DNA from: Thermoplasmatales archaeon
GTDB taxonomy: Archaea; Thermoplasmatota; E2; DHVEG-1
Direction of reading: 5' to 3'
Length of the DNA: 35,756 bases
Assembly: GCA_030672305.1 (NCBI GenBank)
Contig: DAOVGR010000059.1
Span: 1-35,756, forward strand
Shown: piece after piece, positions 29,453 to 35,756 of the stretch
Layout of the letters: the number at the start of each line of letters is the position of its first letter
Position numbering within the stretch: position 1 is the first letter of the stretch
Made by a program: the position numbers and the translations under genes
Notes under the pieces: model-generated
What the model was told of the DNA's origin: nothing
What the model saw: the letters and a program-made list of their open reading frames with translations, nothing else
Databases searched by the model: none

Positions 29453-30541
29453 ATGTTTATTACAGAAAATCAAAATATTGCTGAATCTATTTTATTTTTA
29501 CTTTCAGCACGAGAGTCACTATCTTATATGGTTGAAGGATCTTCAGTTGATCATAAAGACGAACTGAAGAATTTTTTAATGAATGAAGCATCAGATTATG
29601 AAATTATACATATGTTAATGTATGAAGAAATGCCAAATGATAAGTATAATTTTACTGATGAAATTAGACTGTTTAGTAATTTAAAAGAACAAGTTTTAGT
29701 TAATTATAATATTCTCAATAAATATATTGGAGAGAGTATCCAAACATTTATTAATGAAGTTGATTTAATTCACCCATGTTATTCTTCAGCCGCTCCGCTT
29801 TATGAATTTCAACGTGCGTCTGAAAATACTTTAAATGAAGTTTTTGATAAAGAAGGTGTTGGGCTTCAAAAAGCTATTGATTGGGTCACAAAAAAACGTG
29901 AATTCCAGCCAATTGATCTTGACAAGCTCCAAAAGAGTGTTGCAACTGCTATTGGATCTGTAGGTAGAAAAGCACTTGCTATGCAAAAGAAAGAAGTTGC
30001 TATTAATAACTTGATTCGTAAAGGAGTTAAACCTGATGTAGCTCGAAAACTGATCACTCACCAAATACCTTATATAAAGAATGTTGGTAGTGCTGGTTAT
30101 ATTAAAGGTGGGGATGCATTATTAAAGAAAGGTGCCACAGGTGCTGCTCGAGCAGCTGATCCTGCTGGATTTCTAGCAACTCTTAAACAGAAAGCTATAG
30201 CGGCTGCTCCAACACTACAAAAAGCAGTAACAAGTCAAGCTGGAATGGCTGTGGGTGGAGCTGCTCTAGCAGCATTAGCTCTATATGCTTCAGTTAAACT
30301 TTATAAGAGATTTATGAGTAAAGCAGCTAAATCATGTGCTGGACAATCAGGAAGTGCTAAAACTATGTGTATGAAAAAACATCAACATAGTGCTATTGCT
30401 GCTCAAATTAAAGATTTAGGATCAGCTATGAATGCTTGTGCTAAATCTAAGAGCCCAGAAAAGTGTAAAATTCCAATTCAGAAGAAGATTTCAAATCTGC
30501 AAGTTAAAATGCAAAAAATGAAAGCTCAAATAGCAGCATAG
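29453..30541 (+). CDS. Cys4-tail family protein A
   Basis: 362 residues. The N-terminal domain contains S-I-L-F-L-L-S-A-R-E-S-L and H-K-D-E-L-K-N-F-L-M-N-E-A-S-D-Y-E-I. The middle is helical and Ala/Lys-rich. A hydrophobic helix (V-G-G-A-A-L-A-A-L-A-L-Y-A) leads into L-Y-K-R-F-M-S-K-A-A-K-S-C, then T-M-C-M-K-K, N-A-C-A-K and E-K-C-K-I: four conserved cysteines. Two related genes follow. Probably a virion or membrane-acting tail protein, given its place between tube and baseplate. Confidence 0.65.
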   Translation: MFITENQNIAESILFLLSARESLSYMVEGSSVDHKDELKNFLMNEASDYEIIHMLMYEEMPNDKYNFTDEIRLFSNLKEQVLVNYNILNKYIGESIQTFINEVDLIHPCYSSAAPLYEFQRASENTLNEVFDKEGVGLQKAIDWVTKKREFQPIDLDKLQKSVATAIGSVGRKALAMQKKEVAINNLIRKGVKPDVARKLITHQIPYIKNVGSAGYIKGGDALLKKGATGAARAADPAGFLATLKQKAIAAAPTLQKAVTSQAGMAVGGAALAALALYASVKLYKRFMSKAAKSCAGQSGSAKTMCMKKHQHSAIAAQIKDLGSAMNACAKSKSPEKCKIPIQKKISNLQVKMQKMKAQIAA

Positions 30542-30549
30542 GATATTAT

Positions 30550-31605
30550 ATGATAATAGCAGAGAACTTTAAATTAAAAGAGTCTCTTTTATTTTTATTA
30601 GCAATGAGAGAGACTCTTTGTCTTTTAGTAAACGAATCAAAGATTCCTCACAAGAAAGAACTAAAATCATTTATAATTAATGAAGCATCAGATTATCAAA
30701 TAGCGTCTTTGGTTGTAGATGGTGAGCTTCCATTAAATGAATTCCGTTATTTTGATGAATTGGTTTTATTTGAAAGAATAAGAATAGAGGTTAAAGAAAA
30801 TAAAAATCTTATTTGTGAAATGTTTGGGGTTGATGTCTTTGATGATATTACTAAAAAAATTGATTCCATTAGTCCGAAATTTTCTACAAGAAAATCATTA
30901 CTAGAAATAAGTAATGATGAATTTTTTGCTAGAGCTTTAAAAGGAAGTGGAAAGGTTCAACCAAGTAAATATCCAATAGATCCTAAAATACAAAAATTTT
31001 TAGATAGGGGTCAAAAAGCAGTAGATAGGTATTATGCAAAACAGGATTTACCTAAATTAAAACCTAAATATGATATTAGTCCGCCAAAGGTAATTGACAA
31101 AGTAAAGTCAATACCAAAAACAATAACAAAATCAATACCAACAAAACCAGTGTCGACAAAGGCAATATCAAATGTAGTTAATAAGCCATCAATAACAGTT
31201 TCTAAACCTGATGTTAAAAAAGCAGTTAATCTACGGGCTAATATAGAGAAGGCATTTAATGATCTTAAACAACAAGCTCAGTCTGGTTCTCAGGCAGCAA
31301 CTTCTTTTGTTAAAGCACATCCAGGTGTAATAGCTGGAGTGTTATTAGCTGTATTAGCTATTTATGTAAGTTCTAAATTATATAAAAGGTTTTATAGTAA
31401 AGCTGCTAAGAGCTGTTCTTCATATAAAGGCCAGAAAAAAACAGTTTGTATGAAGAAATTTCAACTTACAGGATATAAAGTTCAACTTACAGATTTAAAA
31501 AATGCAGCAACTAAATGTGGTTTTACTAAAAATCCTGAAAAATGTGCAAAAATAATAAGAAATAAAATGGATAAAATTAATAAAAAAATAAGCAAAGCTG
31601 TTTAG
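30550..31605 (+). CDS. Cys4-tail family protein B
   Basis: 351 residues and a paralogue of the previous protein. The N-terminus has S-L-L-F-L-L-A-M-R-E-T-L and K-E-L-K-S-F-I-I-N-E-A-S-D-Y-Q-I. The middle (residues about 170-230) is a low-complexity Lys/Pro/Thr/Ser stretch with P-K-T-I-T-K-S-I-P-T-K-P. The C-terminal module is again a hydrophobic helix, L-Y-K-R-F-Y-S-K-A-A-K-S-C, then T-V-C-M-K-K, T-K-C-G and E-K-C-A-K. Function unknown. Confidence 0.65.
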   Translation: MIIAENFKLKESLLFLLAMRETLCLLVNESKIPHKKELKSFIINEASDYQIASLVVDGELPLNEFRYFDELVLFERIRIEVKENKNLICEMFGVDVFDDITKKIDSISPKFSTRKSLLEISNDEFFARALKGSGKVQPSKYPIDPKIQKFLDRGQKAVDRYYAKQDLPKLKPKYDISPPKVIDKVKSIPKTITKSIPTKPVSTKAISNVVNKPSITVSKPDVKKAVNLRANIEKAFNDLKQQAQSGSQAATSFVKAHPGVIAGVLLAVLAIYVSSKLYKRFYSKAAKSCSSYKGQKKTVCMKKFQLTGYKVQLTDLKNAATKCGFTKNPEKCAKIIRNKMDKINKKISKAV

Positions 31606-31616
31606 AGGATAATACC

Positions 31617-32102
31617 GTGATTGGATTAAAAACAATTTGTACAGTTCTTGTGCACGAAAATAAAAATATTTCAAAAAATCAAAAAATAAATATTTTGAAA
31701 TATATAAAAGAAACCCCTGATAGTGAAATTGAATCTTTATTCAATCCAGAAATGATAGAGCAGATTGTTAAGGAAGATGTTACGGCACAGGCATTGGGAG
31801 CTTTATTAGGTGGTCCTTTTTGGGTATTATGGAGAGCAATAGGAGCTACAATAAGTAAGAAAAGACGAAAGTGTGGAATTCTTAGAATTAGTACCCAAAG
31901 AACAATGTGTATTCAAAGGATTGCAATAGATGAACTAAAGAAAAAGATTAGCATGCTTTCTTCAGCTCTTGCTACATGTAGGAAAACAGAAGATCCTGGT
32001 TTATGCAGAGATAGAGTAAATAATGCTTTAGCGTCATTAAAAGAAAGACTTGATAAAAAAGAAGAAAATTTTAAATATAAATGGGGAAGTCAAAGTAAAT
32101 AA
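31617..32102 (+). CDS. Cys4-tail family protein C (short)
   Basis: 161 residues with a GTG start preceded by AGAGGAT. It keeps shortened forms of both shared parts: I-L-K-Y-I-K-E-T-P-D-S-E-I near residue 26 and a C-terminal module with G-G-P-F-W-V-L-W-R-A-I-G-A-T-I, then R-K-C-G-I-L, T-M-C-I-Q-R, A-T-C-R-K and L-C-R-D-R. The Ala/Lys-rich middle of its relatives is missing. Function unknown; third member of the set. Confidence 0.65.
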   Translation: MIGLKTICTVLVHENKNISKNQKINILKYIKETPDSEIESLFNPEMIEQIVKEDVTAQALGALLGGPFWVLWRAIGATISKKRRKCGILRISTQRTMCIQRIAIDELKKKISMLSSALATCRKTEDPGLCRDRVNNALASLKERLDKKEENFKYKWGSQSK

Positions 32103-32130
32103 ATAGATTTGAAAAGAAAGGAGATTTTTT

Positions 32131-32919
32131 ATGTTTACATCATTTGTCGATTTAAAGTATCCGGAATATGAAGTCATCACTCCTCAAACACATGACTCAT
32201 ATCATACCAAAACACTTAATGTTCAAGAGGAAGAACGATTAAAAGCTAGTTTTTTAACACCATCAAAAATCACAGAACATTTAAATAAATGTATTTATGA
32301 TTCATTGGTTAAAAAACCTGCTAAGATTAAAACTTATGAAGATTTTTTAAAAAATGTTACTTTAAAAGATCGGGATGCTCTTCTATATGGTTTATATCAT
32401 ATTACATATGAAGACATTAGAAATTATGAAATTAAATGTGGTAATTGTGGGAAGAATTATCAAATAACGATTAAGGCATCTGAAACATTTAATTCATTAT
32501 CTTATCCTAATAAAGATGTATTAAAAAAGAAAGTTGAAGTTAAGTTACCTGTTTCAAAAGGAGTTACTGCAATAATTAAACAACCAACAATGTTTGAAGA
32601 GTTATTAGCATTTAAAACATTAGGATCTCAACCAAATGCAAATGTTGACATTATAACAGAGACTCTTGTCATACATGAGTTTAAGCAACTTCCAGAAAAT
32701 GGAGATGTACTTGTTTGGAATGAACCTGGTGAAATTATTGATGCTTATCTAACACTTCCTTCTAGAGATAAAAGAGAAATACATTCAATATATAGAAAAA
32801 CATTTGGTAAATATGGGGTTGCATTAAAGATGAAAAGTACATGCATCCATTGTGGGCAAGAGGAGGACGTGGACCTAGATTTGGTCCAGAACTTTTTTCG
32901 TATGGTGTACTCAGTCTAA
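32131..32919 (+). CDS. Baseplate hub protein, gp26-like
   Basis: 262 residues. It has two CxxC pairs, C-G-N-C-G at about residues 107-110 and C-I-H-C-G near 243, which could form one zinc site, and a C-terminal V-Q-N-F-F-R. The size, zinc pairs and position just before a gp25-like gene match T4-type baseplate hub/assembly proteins. AAAGGAG lies upstream. The end overlaps a second frame that probably continues the gene by ribosomal frameshifting (32879-33118). Confidence 0.65.
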   Translation: MFTSFVDLKYPEYEVITPQTHDSYHTKTLNVQEEERLKASFLTPSKITEHLNKCIYDSLVKKPAKIKTYEDFLKNVTLKDRDALLYGLYHITYEDIRNYEIKCGNCGKNYQITIKASETFNSLSYPNKDVLKKKVEVKLPVSKGVTAIIKQPTMFEELLAFKTLGSQPNANVDIITETLVIHEFKQLPENGDVLVWNEPGEIIDAYLTLPSRDKREIHSIYRKTFGKYGVALKMKSTCIHCGQEEDVDLDLVQNFFRMVYSV

Positions 32920-33118
32920 TTTACAGAATAAATTTCGAGATGAATTAGAAGAAAATATTTTTGCATGTATGGAAATGAGTAATCAATCATATATAGATGT
33001 TGTTTCTATGCCACTTCAGCGCTTCTATAATTATCTTAAATGGAAATCGAAGCTTGAAGAGGATAGAAGAAAAACTATAGAAGAGCATGCTGGAAATTTA
33101 AATTTGGGAGCAAAATAA
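32879..33118 (+). CDS. Overlapping baseplate assembly frame, probable frameshift product
   Basis: The frame is open from 32879 to TAA at 33116-33118 and encodes about 79 codons, including F-R-D-E-L-E-E-N-I-F-A-C-M and R-F-Y-N-Y-L-K-W-K-S-K-L-E-E-D-R-R. There is no ATG in its conserved first half; the first ATG is at 32969. Relative to the hub gene it is in the +1 (equivalently -2) frame. The hub codons A-A-C-T-T-T-T-T-T-C-G-T at 32890-32901 form a slippery run where Phe-tRNA could slip from TTT to TTC. A 6-bp hairpin (T-G-G-A-C-C/G-G-T-C-C-A) lies just upstream. Confidence 0.5.
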   Translation: MWSRTFFVWCTQSNLQNKFRDELEENIFACMEMSNQSYIDVVSMPLQRFYNYLKWKSKLEEDRRKTIEEHAGNLNLGAK

Positions 33119-33556
33119 ATGGCAAATTTATTAGATAGATTTAAAGTTAGTGTAATTGGATCTGATGATACTATTCGAGATTATTTGCCAACTATTGAAG
33201 CGAAAGGAGATTTTCAATCAACTGAAAATCTTAATGTTATAATCAATTCATGGAAAAATATTTTATTAACTCCTCGTAGAAATTATCCGTATGATCCTGA
33301 ATATGGTAGTGATTTATACAAAATGGTTTTTGATCCATTAGATGAGATAACTATCCAAAAAATTGAGGATGAAGTATATTTTTCTATTCAAAGGTATGAC
33401 AATAGAGCTTTTATTGAAAATATAGATATAAAATATTTAAAAATTGAAAAAGGAGTTTCCCTTGATATCTATGTTGATTATAAAGGAGAGAAAGGTCTTT
33501 TATCTCTTATATTAAATGAGCAATTATTTGCTAGCCTTTTAAACACGGAGGGATAG
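33119..33556 (+). CDS. Baseplate wedge protein, gp25-like
   Basis: 145 residues. Typical gp25/lysozyme-like fold signature: I-N-S-W-K-N-I-L-L-T-P-R-R-N-Y-P-Y-D-P-E-Y-G-S-D-L-Y and F-D-P-L-D-E, the P-x-x-x-G-S-D-L pattern of T4 gp25 and type VI TssE. It initiates sheath assembly on the baseplate. It starts at the base following the TAA of the preceding frame. Confidence 0.88.
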   Translation: MANLLDRFKVSVIGSDDTIRDYLPTIEAKGDFQSTENLNVIINSWKNILLTPRRNYPYDPEYGSDLYKMVFDPLDEITIQKIEDEVYFSIQRYDNRAFIENIDIKYLKIEKGVSLDIYVDYKGEKGLLSLILNEQLFASLLNTEG

Positions 33557-33560
33557 TTTA

Positions 33561-34223
33561 TTGAGTTTAGATACAATACAAAAATATGAGCGAGTATATG
33601 AATATATATCTGATTATCATAAACTCCTATACGATTTTTATAGTAAGCATGCTGTTTCATTTTTAGTTACATATTATCATCTTAATGTTGATGAAACTAT
33701 CTGGGATGATAATAAATTACTTGGCGGGGCATATGAAGATTTTGGTTCACTGACAGGTGTGATGTATGATAAAATTTTACTGCTCCCAGTGTATTTTATG
33801 GAGGATGTAACAACAGCTTTTGATGGTCAAGAAATAGGATATGTAAAAGAAGGAACCACATCTTTAACTATCCCCAGCACTTATGGTTTTATTCCTTATC
33901 CAGGAGATATAATAAAATTTGATCAAACATTTTTGAGACAGACAAATGATATTTATCCTCTTTTTAGAATAGAAGGAGTTGAAAAATCAGTTAATACTGA
34001 TTTTACATTTTGGAAATTAATTGCACATCAATATGAGAGTCGTACTACAGCAAATATTGAACAATATCAATTAAATAGAATTTTAACATTTTTAGACTAT
34101 GATAAAAAGATCCATTTATTAGATGATGGTTCATATCTTACTAGGTTACTTATTAAGAACGAAAGTCTTAGAGCAAATCTTAAAGATTTATATGACACCA
34201 ATAGTGGACTTTATTTTAACTAA
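33561..34223 (+). CDS. Putative baseplate/neck virion protein
   Basis: 220 residues with a TTG start, supported by GGAGGG 8 nt upstream. Features include V-T-Y-Y-H-L-N-V-D-E-T-I-W-D, L-L-L-P-V-Y-F-M-E and Y-G-F-I-P-Y-P-G-D-I-I-K-F-D-Q-T-F. I associate this layout with a conserved baseplate-region protein of large myophages, but cannot name its T4 counterpart. It lies between the gp25-like and gp6-like genes. Confidence 0.65.
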   Translation: MSLDTIQKYERVYEYISDYHKLLYDFYSKHAVSFLVTYYHLNVDETIWDDNKLLGGAYEDFGSLTGVMYDKILLLPVYFMEDVTTAFDGQEIGYVKEGTTSLTIPSTYGFIPYPGDIIKFDQTFLRQTNDIYPLFRIEGVEKSVNTDFTFWKLIAHQYESRTTANIEQYQLNRILTFLDYDKKIHLLDDGSYLTRLLIKNESLRANLKDLYDTNSGLYFN

Positions 34224-34236
34224 GGAAATATAACAT

Positions 34237-35756
34237 ATGACTGATACAAGTTTATCAAATCAAATTTTTCTTTCAAGAAATGAAATTAAAAATCAAATTA
34301 TAGAATATTTACAAACTTACCTTGAATTAGAGAATGTTGATTTAGTCAAATCATCATTTCTTTCTTTTATTATTGAGGTTTTAGCGACTTTAACGAGTAA
34401 TACTCTGTTTTATCAAATATCAACATATAAAGAGTTCTTTCTTACTAAAGCGCAGTTACCTGAATCAATATTAAATTTATCATCATTTTTAGGTTATACT
34501 GCAAATGAAGCTACACCAGCATCAGCAAATGTTTTAATTACTATGCCATTTTCATTTACAGATGCAGCTACTGAATTTGTAATTCCAATTGGGGGTGTTT
34601 TTAAGAGTTCAGATATAGAATTTAAAACATATTATATAACAACGATTACAGTAACTGATAATTCAACTGTTTCTATTAGTGTACAAGAAGGAAATAAAAC
34701 ATATAATTTTCCTGTTGATATCGATAATGTTGAAGATGAATTCTCATTTGTACTGCCTGTAAAACAAGTTAAAGCTGATATTCAAGAATTTCAAATTGAT
34801 TCTGATCTACAAACTTATCAATTTTACGATCAAGAAGTTGAGTTGGATGGTCAAGTATCTAGTTTACTAGTTGAGGTTCAGGAAGCAGGTTCTACATCTT
34901 GGACTACATATACATCATTTAATAGTTTATTCTTGATGGATGATAATGATTTGGGGTATGTTTCTTCAAGAACTGATTCCGGTATAAAAATTTCATTTGG
35001 TAATGGGTTAAATGGAATTCAGCCTCCTGCTGGTGGAAGAATAAAAGTAACTACTAATTTAACAAAAGGTGTAGATGGAAATGTAATTGCTGGCTCAATT
35101 ACCAGCGGAGATAGAATTTACAATACAACTTTATCAGGAATAACACAGTTGGTTAGTTATACTGTAGTTAATACATCGGCGTCAGTCAATGGAGTAGATG
35201 AGGAATCTTTAGAATCTATAAGATCTAATTCAATAATTAATTTAACAGCACTTAATAGAATAGTATCTGGAAGCGATTTTGCAAATATTGACGCAATTGT
35301 ACAAACTTCACCTCTTGGTTCAAATTCTTTACCAATATTAAAACGATCAGATCTTAAGGTAAATGAAATTAGTTTATTCACAACATTGTTTTTTGATGGT
35401 GTTATAGTACCTACTAGAGATATTTTCCAATCATTTACTTCAACATATATTCCAAGACAAACTGAAGTAACTATTGATGGAGAAAATTTTTATACTATTT
35501 TTGATATGACTATTGATCCTTTAAATTCTGTAGCAAACTATGATTATATTTTATATGAACTTGAATTAATTCCTAGTTTGACTACTACATTTGATTCTGA
35601 TTATGATATGCAAGCAACTAAGTTAGTATCTAAACGAGAAGGTCAAAAAGCTATATATGAACTAAGTTACACATCAACAGAAGCAGATGTTGGTACCACA
35701 ACTTGTGAGATGGAAATTGTTGAGGTCGGTGCAATATATCCTATGATTAATGATAC
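34237..35756 (+). CDS. Baseplate wedge protein, gp6/Baseplate_J-like (partial)
   Basis: The frame starts at ATG 34237 (AAGGAAA upstream) and is open to the right edge (506 complete codons). The N-terminal helical part (F-L-S-F-I-I-E-V-L-A-T-L) and L-S-S-F-L-G-Y-T-A are followed by the J-domain pattern: I-S-F-G-N-G-L-N-G-I-Q-P-P-A-G-G, T-K-G-V-D-G-N-V and V-N-G-V-D-E-E-S-L-E-S-I-R. These are characteristic of baseplate J/gp6 wedge proteins that form the ring around the hub. The 3' end is outside the window. Confidence 0.85.
   Translation, partial: MTDTSLSNQIFLSRNEIKNQIIEYLQTYLELENVDLVKSSFLSFIIEVLATLTSNTLFYQISTYKEFFLTKAQLPESILNLSSFLGYTANEATPASANVLITMPFSFTDAATEFVIPIGGVFKSSDIEFKTYYITTITVTDNSTVSISVQEGNKTYNFPVDIDNVEDEFSFVLPVKQVKADIQEFQIDSDLQTYQFYDQEVELDGQVSSLLVEVQEAGSTSWTTYTSFNSLFLMDDNDLGYVSSRTDSGIKISFGNGLNGIQPPAGGRIKVTTNLTKGVDGNVIAGSITSGDRIYNTTLSGITQLVSYTVVNTSASVNGVDEESLESIRSNSIINLTALNRIVSGSDFANIDAIVQTSPLGSNSLPILKRSDLKVNEISLFTTLFFDGVIVPTRDIFQSFTSTYIPRQTEVTIDGENFYTIFDMTIDPLNSVANYDYILYELELIPSLTTTFDSDYDMQATKLVSKREGQKAIYELSYTSTEADVGTTTCEMEIVEVGAIYPMIND

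Noticed and set aside
35157-35381. Minus-strand frame near the right edge
   Set aside because: It lies opposite the baseplate wedge gene, which is strongly supported and open throughout.
1-35756. Alternative genetic code with TAG or TGA read as sense
   Set aside because: Genes end cleanly at TAG (3940, 6928, 18458, 28604), TGA and TAA with neighbours starting at the expected places.

Overview
The window is strongly AT-rich, densely packed phage DNA from a large contractile-tailed (myovirus-type) phage. Recognisable virion genes are a tail sheath (21603-23564), a probable tail tube (28697-29425), a gp26-like baseplate hub protein (32131-32919), a gp25-like wedge protein (33119-33556) and a gp6/Baseplate_J-type wedge protein that runs off the right edge (34237 onward). 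A lipoprotein with an N-terminal lipobox and a C-terminal membrane helix (13371-13892) looks like a spanin, which implies an outer membrane and so a Gram-negative host. The receiver-PAS protein at 6958-7839 has a cysteine-rich PAS insert of a kind I associate with environmental, Deltaproteobacteria-like genomes. TAA, TGA and TAG all act as normal stops.

Layout. (1) 1-3940, + strand: an operon of ten complete and one partial paralogous small proteins with the core P-P-C-K-E-C-L-V-Q-S-M-C and a late fourth cysteine. They are interleaved with a zinc ribbon, a ParB-like protein and a DnaJ-type zinc-finger protein. (2) 4035-5856, mostly - strand: a membrane J-domain protein, several small proteins and an odd tRNA without encoded CCA. 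(3) 5938-17128, + strand: HNH endonuclease, receiver-PAS protein, a run of virion surface or tail proteins interrupted by a GIY-YIG endonuclease, a possible lysis cassette, an HD-domain protein and two tail proteins, followed at 17247-18458 by a metallophosphoesterase. (4) 18526-19558, - strand: five very small genes. (5) 19744-23564, + strand: virion proteins and the sheath, with a decayed HNH fragment in front of the sheath. (6) 23615-27968, - strand: CCA-adding enzyme, RlaP-like nucleotidyltransferase, two small membrane or secreted proteins, a radical SAM enzyme and an unknown protein. (7) 28095-35756, + strand: HAD phosphatase, tail tube, three related proteins with a shared four-Cys C-terminus, then the baseplate block.

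Regulation. Two intergenic motifs recur. T-A-G-A-A-C-A-A-A occurs at ten module boundaries, seven of them just upstream of a + strand gene. A 19-bp element (minus-strand reading CTATATATATTAATAAATG) lies upstream of the first gene of each - strand cluster from 4563 leftward, 5689, 19558 and 27968, with a variant next to the tRNA. They look like two phage-specific transcription or RNA-processing signals. Hairpin terminators close all four convergent gene junctions.

The strongest candidates for undescribed biology are the Cys4 array at the left edge, the tRNA/RNA-end maintenance group (unusual tRNA, CCA-adding enzyme, RlaP-like enzyme, radical SAM), and the three-gene Cys4 family between tail tube and baseplate. 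All functions are read from sequence patterns by eye; no search was run.
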